Positions 28,013 to 35,803 of a stretch of DNA of 64,000 nt are shown here, in pieces. The DNA comes from Dyadobacter sp. 50-39 (GTDB lineage: Bacteria > Bacteroidota > Bacteroidia > Cytophagales > Spirosomataceae). The stretch covers positions 45,399-109,398 of the forward strand of contig MKSR01000030.1 of assembly GCA_001898145.1 (NCBI GenBank), given 5' to 3'. The translations under genes and the position numbers were made by a program. The notes under the pieces were generated by a model. The model ran no database searches. It was not told where the DNA came from and worked only from the letters and a program-made list of their open reading frames with translations. Position 1 is the stretch's first letter, and each line of letters starts with the position of its first letter.

Positions 28013-28579
28013 TTACCGGTTCGTGTAATGCAGGGTAACGACCCCCGAACCGAGTGTCTTTGAATCCAGTAATTTCAACTTGCTCATCGGGGTGCTGGCG
28101 TCGAAAAGACTAATCCCCTCCCCTAATAGTACGGGATGGAGGGTGAGCTTGTATTCGTCTATCAGCCCCAGGTGCATGAAACTCCTGGCGAGTCCGGGGC
28201 TGCCGAAAATCACAAGGTCTTTGCCTGGCTGCTGTTTCAGTTTATTCACTTCCTCCACGATGTTGTCCTTAATCAAAGTGGTGTTGTTCCAGTCCGCGCT
28301 GGGCAATGTCGTGGAGAAAACTATTTTCGGAATTTCCTGAACCCATCGCGCATGGGCCAGCGAATGGCTGTCTTCGTCGGGGTTGTTCAGCACGGAAGGC
28401 CAGTATCCCGCCATCAAATGATAAGTGTTCCGTCCATACACCGGAGCACCCACCGTTTTGATCAGTTCTTCCGCGTATTGTTGAAGCTCTTCATTATAGG
28501 ACAAAAAGCCAAGGCCGCCGTTCTTGTCACCGGCAAAACCATCAAGGGACATATGTGCAAATAAAACCAGCTTTCTCAT
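28013..28579 (-). CDS. dihydrofolate reductase/RibD C-terminal family protein
   Basis: This is a 188-residue cytoplasmic reductase-fold protein. The start is RKLVLFAHMSLDGFAG, the family hallmark, followed by a nucleotide-binding region (APVYGRNTYHLMAGYWP), KIVFSTTLPSADW, DLVIFGSPGLARSFMHLGL and LHPVLLGEGI. This DUF1697/YwjB-like branch is not the folate enzyme proper; most members have no assigned substrate. It is 30 bp downstream of the luciferase-like gene on the same strand and probably cotranscribed. Confidence 0.85.
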   Translation of the reverse strand: MRKLVLFAHMSLDGFAGDKNGGLGFLSYNEELQQYAEELIKTVGAPVYGRNTYHLMAGYWPSVLNNPDEDSHSLAHARWVQEIPKIVFSTTLPSADWNNTTLIKDNIVEEVNKLKQQPGKDLVIFGSPGLARSFMHLGLIDEYKLTLHPVLLGEGISLFDASTPMSKLKLLDSKTLGSGVVTLHYTNR

Positions 28580-28609
28580 CTGAAACGCATTTTGTTTGTT
28601 GTTGAAAGG

Positions 28610-29632
28610 TTAACGCCAGCCCAGTCCGGGCGCCACATGCTCTAAAATGGAAGACAACACATGCACATTGTAATCGACTCCCAGCGTGTTGGGTATGGTC
28701 AAAAGAATGGTATCTGCTTCCTGTATCGCCTCGTCCTGTGCCAGCTCTTTGATAAGCTGATCGGGCTCGGCGGCATAACTCCTACCAAAGATCGCGCGCT
28801 TTTCCGGCTCAATTAATCCGATTTTATCCCGCCGGTTGGTTTCCTGGCCAAACAAGTAGCGATCCTGATCATTTACCAATGCGAAAATAGAACGGCTTAC
28901 CGAAACCCTTGGCTCGCGCTGATGCCCTGCCTTTTTCCATGCTTCCTTGTACAGGCGGATCTGTTCGGCTTGCTGAACATGGAAAGGCTGACCGCCCTCA
29001 TCAAATTTCAGGGTTGAACTTTGAAGGTACATTCCGTTTTCGGCGGCCCAGACAGCGGTCGCATTGGAACCGGCACCCCACCAGATACGCTCCCGCAGTC
29101 CTTCCGAATAGGGCTCCAAGCGCAGCAAACCCGGCGGGTTGGGAAACATCGGGTAGGGATTCGGCTGCGCAAATCCTTTTCCATCCAGTCTTTCTAGGAA
29201 TTCCAGCGCCTTTCTTCGTCCCATATCCGCGTCGGTTTCGCCCGCGTCAGGCTCGTATCCAAAGTACCGCCACCCATCGATCACCTGTTCCGGTGATCCC
29301 CGGCTGATTCCTAGCTGTAACCGCCCCTCCGAAATCAGGTCGGCAGCACCCGCGTCCTCTACCATGTACAACGGATTTTCATACCGCATATCGATCACTC
29401 CCGTCCCAATCTCGATTTTACTCGTTTTGGCGCCAATCGCCGAAAGTAAAGGAAATGGCGATGCCAGCTGAGACGCAAAATGGTGGACGCGAAAATAGGC
29501 CCCGTCCAAACCGATTTCCTCCGCTGCAACGGCCAGGTCAATGGATTGCAGCAAAGTGTCACCCGCCGTCCGCGTCCTGTAAGCCGGATGCTCTGCCCAA
29601 TGCCCGAACGACAAGAATCCAATTTTCTTCAT
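28610..29632 (-). CDS. LLM-class flavin-dependent oxidoreductase
   Basis: This is a 340-residue protein of the bacterial luciferase-like monooxygenase family. IGFLSFGHWAEHP lies at the N-terminus, and FRVHHFASQLASPFPLLSAIG, IEIGTGVIDMRYENPLYMVED and LQLGISRGSPEQVIDGW follow, all typical flavin and substrate-loop segments. It should use FMN or F420-like flavin with a reduced cofactor supplied by another enzyme; substrate unknown. It precedes the reductase-like gene, and the pair could form a two-component oxygenation unit, but that is inference. Confidence 0.88.
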   Translation of the reverse strand: MKKIGFLSFGHWAEHPAYRTRTAGDTLLQSIDLAVAAEEIGLDGAYFRVHHFASQLASPFPLLSAIGAKTSKIEIGTGVIDMRYENPLYMVEDAGAADLISEGRLQLGISRGSPEQVIDGWRYFGYEPDAGETDADMGRRKALEFLERLDGKGFAQPNPYPMFPNPPGLLRLEPYSEGLRERIWWGAGSNATAVWAAENGMYLQSSTLKFDEGGQPFHVQQAEQIRLYKEAWKKAGHQREPRVSVSRSIFALVNDQDRYLFGQETNRRDKIGLIEPEKRAIFGRSYAAEPDQLIKELAQDEAIQEADTILLTIPNTLGVDYNVHVLSSILEHVAPGLGWR

Positions 29633-29725
29633 ATCTCTTTTTTCAGGTTCTTATTTCAGAGCCGTTAAATTAGAGAGATTCCGGAGAATAACATGCCGCA
29701 ATTCAATTGATTTAAGGTTATAATT

Positions 29726-30349
29726 TCAAAGATTGAACCCGAAATGCAGGCCCGGCTGAAAGAAGAAGAAACGCGGCCATCGATCGTCGACCTGTTTAAA
29801 CGATTCAGGCATTGTGGATTGATAGGGACGATGGGTGATTGCAATCGAGGGTTGAAAAAAAAGCCTGTCCCTGAAAAGTTTAATGTGATAACCAATGGAG
29901 TACGTATTAAAGATTTGAAAGCCATGGTCAATCTTCCTACCGCTGTCATTGACAAATGTTTGAAAAGCAGGCATCACATCCACCTGTGCGAAAAGACCTT
30001 TCCATAAAAAGCGCTGATAATTGAGGGAAACACCGTGTTCACGAATGTAACCTGGAAACCCCTCGCCTTCCGCTTCATAGGATTTGCCGAAAGGGATTCC
30101 AATCGGCCAGGCATATTTCCAGGTTTTGAACTCGAGCGATACGGCGTCCCTACCCGTAATGCGGTAACCCAAATTCAAATAAACCATTTGCGGCGGGTTG
30201 TTATCGGGTACCAAATTGGCCAGCATAAAAAGGGTGCTGCCTATAAAATACTTTCGGTAGGTGCTGTCCTCTTTGGCATACTGAGCTTTGCCTTGCAGCG
30301 TGCTTACCATCATTAGAATCGAGGCGAACTGTAAAATTCTCTTTTGCAT
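29726..30349 (-). CDS. exported protein, probable outer membrane beta-barrel
   Basis: This is a 207-residue protein with signal peptide (ending LQGKAQ). The mature part alternates short beta strands rich in aromatic residues (VYLNLGYRITGRDAVSLEFK, in part; HGVSLNYQRFLWKGLFAQVD; LFFQPSIAITHRP) and ends FFFQPGLHFGFNL, an aromatic-terminated strand as in outer membrane proteins. No name can be given. It is monocistronic and faces the same way as the Crp-type gene upstream. Confidence 0.6.
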   Translation of the reverse strand: MQKRILQFASILMMVSTLQGKAQYAKEDSTYRKYFIGSTLFMLANLVPDNNPPQMVYLNLGYRITGRDAVSLEFKTWKYAWPIGIPFGKSYEAEGEGFPGYIREHGVSLNYQRFLWKGLFAQVDVMPAFQTFVNDSGRKIDHGFQIFNTYSIGYHIKLFRDRLFFQPSIAITHRPYQSTMPESFKQVDDRWPRFFFFQPGLHFGFNL

Positions 30350-30428
30350 GTATTTTCAAGTTGAATGATACTGCAAAACTAGATTGGCGGGCAGCTTGAA
30401 AACGTTCACCAAAGTTAAGAAATGGCCC

Positions 30429-31010
30429 CTACACCTTATTTTTCTCCAAAATCCTCGCCCTTAACCTGCTTAATGACTGTGGCTTGATACCCAGGTAGCT
30501 GGCCAGCTGGTGCTGGGGCACGCGCTGAATCAGATCGGGTCTTTTTTGCAGCAGGTTCAAATACCGCTGTTCCGGCGAGGAAGTCTTGAATTCATCAAAA
30601 TTGATCTGCTGCTTAATCAGTACCTCTTCCGCCAATACTCTGCACATACTTTCAAACCTTGGAAACTTGCTGAATATTTCAGCCTCCGTATCCGGGTTTG
30701 AAAGCAATACAATCGTGTCCGTTACACAAGATATGTAGTATTCTGAGGGAGATTGATTGACCGCAGCATGCGGTGTCAATGCTTCCATTTCCGTATAGAA
30801 AGCAGTTGTTTTTTCTTCCCCGTCGATGATATAATAGATCCGGATACAACCTTTCAGCACAAAGTAGGCATCATTAGACCTTTCTCCCGGCCTGAGCAAA
30901 ATGGCTCCCTTTTTTAGCGAACGAAACATGGCCAAAGAAACGATTGCTTCCTTTTCGTCCTCTGTCAGTGAAATGTATTTTGATATAAAGTCGAATAATA
31001 AATCGTGCAT
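30429..31010 (-). CDS. Crp/Fnr family transcriptional regulator
   Basis: This is a 193-residue protein with an N-terminal cyclic-nucleotide-binding fold (LRPGERSNDAYFVLKGCIRIYY, in two parts) and a C-terminal winged helix with the recognition segment VPQHQLASYLGIKPQSLSRLR. It lacks the Cys cluster of Fnr and a clear cAMP-binding Arg-Ser pair, as usual for this large Bacteroidota group, whose effectors are mostly unknown. It is adjacent to the barrel protein gene (gap about 80 bp), which may be a target. Confidence 0.88.
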   Translation of the reverse strand: MHDLLFDFISKYISLTEDEKEAIVSLAMFRSLKKGAILLRPGERSNDAYFVLKGCIRIYYIIDGEEKTTAFYTEMEALTPHAAVNQSPSEYYISCVTDTIVLLSNPDTEAEIFSKFPRFESMCRVLAEEVLIKQQINFDEFKTSSPEQRYLNLLQKRPDLIQRVPQHQLASYLGIKPQSLSRLRARILEKNKV

Positions 31011-31185
31011 TGCTTATGATGTTACTGTGGTCTGTTACCCTTGTCGTCAACTTCTAAATATACGAAGCTTTGGGCTTGCAAGGCAACGTTCCCGGCTGTC
31101 GTCAGTTGACTTCGTTTTGGATGCAAAAATATGTTGGTACGGTTTTTGCGCAAATTCCACTGATTTTCAACGAAAGCAATAAGGC

Positions 31186-31611
31186 ATGAATAAGGATGGT
31201 ATCATTGTAATAATTGAGGATGACGAAGATGATCGATTCGTTCTGGAAGAAGTGTTCAATGAACTGGGATATCCGAATGAACGGATGTACTTTCCCGATG
31301 GACCTTCCGCACTAGATTATCTCTATCAAACAGAAGATCGTCCATTCATCATACTCTCTGACATTAATCTGCCTCGACTGGACGGACTCGAACTGCGAAG
31401 AAAACTTCATTCAGACGCACAGCTCAGCCTAAAATGCATACCATACATCTACTTCACAACCGCCCTCAATCAGCGTGCTGTAATAGATGCTTACAGTACG
31501 TCTGCCCAAGGTTTCTTTGTCAAGCCCAGCAATTTTGAAGATATCAAAGATACTATTTTTGCCATCGTGGAATACTGGAAGAAGTGTGCTGCACCAAACA
31601 ACTTCGCCTGA
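31186..31611 (+). CDS. stand-alone response regulator receiver
   Basis: This is a 141-residue single receiver domain. The acidic pocket is IIEDDEDDRFV, the phosphoacceptor Asp is in ILSDINLPRLDG, the Thr is in YIYFTTALNQ, and the Lys is in GFFVKPSNFE. There is no output domain. Such proteins in Bacteroidota often act as phosphotransfer or protein-binding switches for kinases encoded elsewhere. No histidine kinase is adjacent; the nearest lies 13 kb away. Confidence 0.88.
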   Translation: MNKDGIIVIIEDDEDDRFVLEEVFNELGYPNERMYFPDGPSALDYLYQTEDRPFIILSDINLPRLDGLELRRKLHSDAQLSLKCIPYIYFTTALNQRAVIDAYSTSAQGFFVKPSNFEDIKDTIFAIVEYWKKCAAPNNFA

Positions 31612-31661
31612 CCGCAGAAGAAAAGCGGTTGCCTTTCTATCGGTCATACCCGATTTGTCTC

Positions 31662-31784
31662 CTACGAAACTCGGTTATTGAATTTAGGCTGAAACAGTTG
31701 CCCCCAGGCCCAGTAAGATACAGCCGCGGCGGCAAGGATTAACAGGGTAACGCCCCACTTTTCAGGGCCGCCGTGGGTGGCCAT
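31662..31784 (-). CDS. 40-residue single-pass membrane protein
   Basis: The ATG at 31784 opens a 40-codon frame ending TAG at 31662. The product has a charged start (MATHGGPEKWG), one hydrophobic helix (VTLLILAAAAVSYWAWG) and a polar tail. Base usage is GC-rich like the neighbouring chromosome and unlike random frames here. It lies next to operator-like repeats and, beyond them, a truncated HxlR-type regulator gene in divergent orientation, so it may have been controlled by that regulator. No family is recognised. Confidence 0.5.
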   Translation of the reverse strand: MATHGGPEKWGVTLLILAAAAVSYWAWGQLFQPKFNNRVS

Positions 31785-31797
31785 CAAAGTACCTACA

Positions 31798-31856
31798 TTT
31801 GATTACCGAAAGTTACCAGTTACCCGTAGGTAATCAGTTACCTTTTGGTAATCAAA
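31798..31856. promoter_or_regulatory. operator-like cluster of GTTACC/GATTACC repeats
   Basis: A long inverted repeat, TTTGATTACC (31798-31807) with GGTAATCAAA (31847-31856), brackets several further half-sites: GTTACC at 31812 and 31819, GGTAATC at 31829, GTTACC at 31837. It lies between the 40-residue protein gene and the HxlR remnant, both reading away from it, as expected for a divergent autoregulated promoter region of a MarR/HxlR-type regulator. Confidence 0.6.
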
Positions 31857-31866
31857 TACGTCAGCT

Positions 31867-32028
31867 ATGCCTAATTACACGGATTGTTTATCGACGCTTA
31901 TGCCGATCAGAGATGCTTTGGAAGTAGTAAATGGAAAATGGAAACTGCTGATTCTGGTTTCCATCGGGGTCAGAAACGCCGGAAACTCTACTTTCAACCG
32001 TCTGAAAACCTGGGAGGGGCTCAAATAG
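31867..32028 (+). pseudogene. truncated HxlR-type transcriptional regulator
   Basis: A 53-codon frame starts ATG at 31867 and ends TAG at 32026-32028. Its translation (DCLSTLMPIRDALEVVNGKW, then KLLILVSIGVRNAG and FNRLKTWEGLK) matches the first half of an HxlR winged-helix domain, including the conserved Cys and GKWKLLIL. Family members are about 100-130 residues, so the recognition helix and wing are missing. The following sequence gives no continuation in any frame that I could recognise. Confidence 0.6.
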
Positions 32029-32640
32029 GAGCTTGTCCGAGTTGATTGTTGGCGGTCATGGTGGGATGTTTTGCGAAAGGGGCCCAGAGGTACTACAATC
32101 ATTTAACCAAGCAAATCCTGTGTGCTAATAAATCATTATTGAAACGCGGCTCGTAACTCTTTTTAAAGAACTCTACTTTAAAACTCGCACAATAAAGGAA
32201 TGGAAAAATTAGGCTGCCGAGAATACCCAGTTTGCCAATCATTTCTTAATTGCAATCACAGCCCATTTCTTATTCTATCACTAAGATGTAATGCAATTGA
32301 TTGTTAGCTCGTAAAAGCTGATATGCGACCGTTCCTAAATTATACTCTGCTGCTATGAAACGCATTGGTAGAGGGTGACCATTAATGCAACTAAACAGAC
32401 GATGGTCGTGAATATTAAATGGACTCTAAATACGGTTTGGTTTGGCTCGGCGTCGCCGCAATGTGGGCAAAATTCAGCTGTGCGCGAAACCGGCTGATTA
32501 CAGGCACCTCTGTCAAGCACGCGGAGATTTATACGAAAGTGTTGAACACAGAGCTGGACGAGCCCTGAGATATTTCATGAAGAGAAAATTTCTGGAGCAA
32601 ATATAAACAATGGCTGAGCCGGCGCTTTACCTTTACCCGA
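32029..32640. other. gene-poor stretch with a possible recombinase remnant
   Basis: No intact gene is visible. A short frame at 32461-32568 on the + strand contains GTSVKHAEIYTKVLN, which resembles the last motif of tyrosine recombinases (G-H-S-x-I-K-T-T-x-I-Y-x-K-V) without the essential His. It could be the end of a decayed integrase, but the match is short. The rest is AT-rich and featureless to me. Confidence 0.35.
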
Positions 32641-32687
32641 ACAGGAAGGAGCCTGCAAGTGTTTGTCTTGCAGGCTCCTTCCTGTTA
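32641..32687. repeat. perfect 20-bp inverted repeat with 7-nt loop
   Basis: AACAGGAAGGAGCCTGCAAG (32641-32660) is exactly complementary to 32668-32687 around the loop TGTTTGT. No T-run follows on either strand. It lies just beyond the proposed att fragment, where the terminator of the original tRNA-Lys transcript would be expected, and about 140 nt after the end of the RiPP operon, so it may stop either transcript. Confidence 0.75.
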
Positions 32688-32694
32688 ATCCCGT

Positions 32695-32716
32695 GATTCC
32701 GCTGAGCCTCGAACCG
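32695..32716 (-). other. probable attR: diverged copy of tRNA-Lys 3' end
   Basis: The 22 bases match the last 22 bases of tRNA-Lys (48936-48957) at 18 positions and in the same orientation. Read on the minus strand it ends CGGAATCA. CGGAATC is the exact complement of the tRNA 5' acceptor strand GATTCCG, whereas the present tRNA has CGGGATC with one G-U pair. The T-stem part CTCAG would also still pair with CTGGG. That fits a displaced original tRNA 3' end left at the far edge of an integrated element. Confidence 0.5.
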
Positions 32717-32823
32717 CGTGTGCGAAGAATTGAACCCATTAGTGGGCCCAGTTACAGACGAATAAAAAGGCCTATTATCTCTGTTCTTTAGCAATGCAGT
32801 CGGCGCAAAATACAATACACGAT

Positions 32824-34425
32824 CTATCCAATTAGTGCGAATATTCTATTGAGCTCCCTTATTTCATAGTTATGGGGCAATTCGGAGCCATTAATCAGAA
32901 TAATAGGCGTCGCCTGAATATTAGCCATTTCGGCCCACCTATTGTTTGCCTCAATCTGAGCATCCGAATTCATGTCCTTGGAAACAGCGAACTTTGCCTG
33001 CCAGCCAGGAGCGTCAAACCTGCCTTCTCTGAACCAGTTGTCAATTGCATTAGCTCTGTCCTCAATACGCAAGGACAATACAATCCTGACTACGTTCATA
33101 GCCAATTGATCCGACCTATTTGGAACGATTAGTAACATTCGACATTTAACTTTACCTCTTTCTGTAACATTACGCACTTCATTATGTACCTGTGCGCACG
33201 CCGGACAAGTAGGGTTTGTAATTAATAAAATCTCATGATCTGATTCCGGCTTCCCAGCATCAATCAAAGTAAGGTCGCTAAAAAAAGGAACGCGATAGCC
33301 CGAAGTCGAAAACAATGCGCGTAAATAGTTTCGATTGAACCGCATCTTGTTGAATTCTCGTCGCAGCCATTGAACCTCTCCGGACCTTTTTAGATATGGT
33401 GCAACAATTGCCCACACTACCGGCAAGAAGGAATAACACACAAATAATATTGAAGCATCTCTTGTGCCGATCTTAATTGATGCATGGTCCAGAATTTGAG
33501 TTGTAAGAGCTATCTGAAGCGTAAAGCATAGCAACGTGGCCAAACATAATCTGCACCACACTCTTATACGAAAGCCCTGAAAGTACAAGGAGTAGAATAT
33601 AAACGGAGTCGTAAGAAATGATAACGCAGATGTCAACACAAATAAGCTATTCATCTGAAAAACCAGAGACGCGATGCATGACAAGATTCCACCAAAAAAA
33701 TAAAATAGTCCCAATTCAGCCCAAGAGAATATACCCAAAAATTTGGAACCCTCTGATGACGTCAATGCCATACAGGTATTTTGGCCATTAAACGAGCAGA
33801 GCTTTCTTAGATAGCTATGACCAGTTCCTAGCGTTGAAGCTATGACTGCTCCGGACATCAGTGATCCGATGATATTAAGTATAATATAGGCATAAACATG
33901 GATCTCCTTCGGGCCATCAAAAGTATGGACTGTATTAAATACAATCAATAGTAAATAACATGATATTATGAGCCCGGAAAATGGGTAACGGAGCACATTT
34001 AGTACTTCATCACGTTTGTTATTTTTGTAATTGACTTCAATTGACTTTGCAGAAGGTTTAGTAATCAGTGTTACGCCTGGCCAAATCTGCAGAAACTCCG
34101 GAACGCTAGTTTCCTGCCATCCTTTCTCAGTGCTCAGCCACCTAACAGTGTCATCCGACACTCTTTCGATCGGAGCGAACAAACCGCCCTGAATATCAAG
34201 GAATACCATGCAAGGGACCGAAATAGTACTCAACTTTTCAATCGATAGCCTGCTGGCAATATGATCAACCTGATACTCGTCGAGAATTTCGCTAACCGCT
34301 GCAAGGCTCGTGGGTTCTTGATGTTCCATCAGCCTCCTCCTCAGATGGCTCCTAGTAAACTTCACCTTATTCTTGTAAAGAAGGTATTCTAAACTATTAA
34401 ATACATTAACTTCCGACGCGTTCAT
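32824..34425 (-). CDS. C39-like / vitamin K epoxide reductase (VKOR) / thioredoxin fusion
   Basis: This is a 533-residue membrane protein. Residues about 1-125 resemble a C39 bacteriocin-peptidase fold but lack the catalytic Cys-Gly-Pro motif, so it may only bind leader peptides. About 155-340 is a multi-helix VKOR domain: a Cys pair in CSFNGQNTC, a Ser/Trp strand (GIFSWAELGLFYF) and the CxxC active site WCRLC near residue 292. The C-terminal domain is thioredoxin-like with PTCPACAQVH near residue 408 and the cis-Pro region ATPIILING. VKOR-Trx fusions make disulfides in exported proteins (family knowledge). Here the likely client is the four-cysteine RiPP precursor of the same operon. Its start overlaps the preceding gene by 20 bp. 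Confidence 0.85.
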   Translation of the reverse strand: MNASEVNVFNSLEYLLYKNKVKFTRSHLRRRLMEHQEPTSLAAVSEILDEYQVDHIASRLSIEKLSTISVPCMVFLDIQGGLFAPIERVSDDTVRWLSTEKGWQETSVPEFLQIWPGVTLITKPSAKSIEVNYKNNKRDEVLNVLRYPFSGLIISCYLLLIVFNTVHTFDGPKEIHVYAYIILNIIGSLMSGAVIASTLGTGHSYLRKLCSFNGQNTCMALTSSEGSKFLGIFSWAELGLFYFFGGILSCIASLVFQMNSLFVLTSALSFLTTPFIFYSLYFQGFRIRVWCRLCLATLLCFTLQIALTTQILDHASIKIGTRDASILFVCYSFLPVVWAIVAPYLKRSGEVQWLRREFNKMRFNRNYLRALFSTSGYRVPFFSDLTLIDAGKPESDHEILLITNPTCPACAQVHNEVRNVTERGKVKCRMLLIVPNRSDQLAMNVVRIVLSLRIEDRANAIDNWFREGRFDAPGWQAKFAVSKDMNSDAQIEANNRWAEMANIQATPIILINGSELPHNYEIRELNRIFALIG

Positions 34426-35758
34426 TCTTTTCGAGGATTACCTTATCAATGATACTATCAATACTACTTTGCGATTCCGTGCTAAGTGAAAACTCTTGCA
34501 CATTGGTGAAATATCGTTTGTCACTTAATACTTTGATTATCTTTTCGCGTAACTGAATTGAGGATTCCGTTTCCAAAACACCACGCTCACCCAAGCCATG
34601 ATGAGTTACTTTTAAACCATTGCCATTCTGGTCATATCGCAAATCGAGCGGATAAACCAACATTGGTACATGATAGTATATGCTTTCCTTGACGGAGCCT
34701 AACCCTCCATGAGTAATAAATAAATCCATATGCCGCAAAACAGCCAATTGTGGAACTCTTTCAAAACAGGTGACATTTGCCGGCACAACTATCTGATAAT
34801 CGACTGTCTCCATAATCAGCTTATTAATTGACAAGACCAACTCAATATGATCCAAGGTCCTAACTGCTTCAATGAGTACCTGAACAAAACGCAATAGTCG
34901 AGAAAATGACCCATCATAAAATGTTCCGAAGCTACAGTAAACCAGCGATTTACCCAAATTATCTTTTCTAGAAACGACGTCTTCAAACTTTTGATGGAAA
35001 TTTGAATCTATGCTCTGCTCTTCTCTCGCTACGTCAACGCAAAGCCCAAGATAGAACTGCCTTTTATTAACAATTTGGGTAGTTAGTTCAAATTTTTCCG
35101 GCGCTAAAATAATCTCATCAATGTCGTCATACAGTATGGTGTGCAACGTATCGCGAACTTGCCTTAGTCCCAAGCTATTCAACAGCGCCCGATTGTAAAA
35201 ATATTTTACTTTTTCCTCTATAAAATTTGTCAAAATAAATCCGTTATTCGATTGCTTTGAAATTTCCAGGCTTGAATGTTTAACGTCTTTGTCCCAAAAT
35301 CCTTCGGAGACAGAAGGGTAACCCGGTACTACGTAGGTTGACATCATGGGATTAATGTAGATACACCTGGTTTTTGACGAACACAGCTTTATCGGTAACA
35401 CCGAATAACTCATAAAAACATCAATTAAGATGACTTCTGCAGGGTATTCAAGTAAAATATTTTCAATGATCGACACTTGCTTTTTCAAAAATGAACGCTT
35501 AATTAGTCTCGAAATTCTATAGATAAATGATTTGGTCCTCTTGCTAAAAATTTCTGACGATTGATCCCCGGAGTTCATAAATCCAGGACTGTATATATAT
35601 TCAAATCCATTGTTAGAGACTAAGCTTTCTAATGAACTTTCATTTATAAGATAGCGAACGTTGCATCCCTTAATAAGTTTTCTTGACAGGTAGAATGATG
35701 GAATTAGATGGCTCTTTATTGGAGCACAAATAATCAACACGTTTGTTTTTTTTGCCAT
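34406..35758 (-). CDS. GT1-family (UDP-glycosyltransferase/macrolide-type) glycosyltransferase
   Basis: This is a 450-residue GT-B fold enzyme with an N-terminal acceptor domain (VLIICAPIKSHLIPSFYLS) and C-terminal donor domain. The GT1 signature is FITHGGLGSVKESIYYHVP, then YPLDLRYDQNGNG and HHGLGERG, which bind the nucleotide sugar. Relatives glycosylate small molecules and natural products (family knowledge). In the RiPP operon it may sugar-decorate the modified peptide or extend a sugar placed by the two GT2-type enzymes. It overlaps the VKOR fusion gene downstream by 20 bp. Confidence 0.85.
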   Translation of the reverse strand: MAKKTNVLIICAPIKSHLIPSFYLSRKLIKGCNVRYLINESSLESLVSNNGFEYIYSPGFMNSGDQSSEIFSKRTKSFIYRISRLIKRSFLKKQVSIIENILLEYPAEVILIDVFMSYSVLPIKLCSSKTRCIYINPMMSTYVVPGYPSVSEGFWDKDVKHSSLEISKQSNNGFILTNFIEEKVKYFYNRALLNSLGLRQVRDTLHTILYDDIDEIILAPEKFELTTQIVNKRQFYLGLCVDVAREEQSIDSNFHQKFEDVVSRKDNLGKSLVYCSFGTFYDGSFSRLLRFVQVLIEAVRTLDHIELVLSINKLIMETVDYQIVVPANVTCFERVPQLAVLRHMDLFITHGGLGSVKESIYYHVPMLVYPLDLRYDQNGNGLKVTHHGLGERGVLETESSIQLREKIIKVLSDKRYFTNVQEFSLSTESQSSIDSIIDKVILEKNERVGS

Positions 35759-35803
35759 TTTTATAATTGATGATAGCTGAGATGGTATTTTTCAAATACT
35801 GAT

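Noticed and set aside
27807-28028. 73-codon plus-strand frame between the methyltransferase and DHFR-like genes
   Set aside because: Basic, low-information translation with no motif. It runs through the terminator hairpin at 27941 and into the end of the opposite gene.
31798-31856. CRISPR-like repeat array
   Set aside because: The repeats are short (6-10 bp), in both orientations and tightly spaced, and there are no cas genes. They fit operator half-sites better.
32461-32568. Intact integrase end
   Set aside because: The similarity (GTSVKHAEIYTKV) is a single short motif without the essential His and with no upstream catalytic domain, so it is only noted as a possible remnant.
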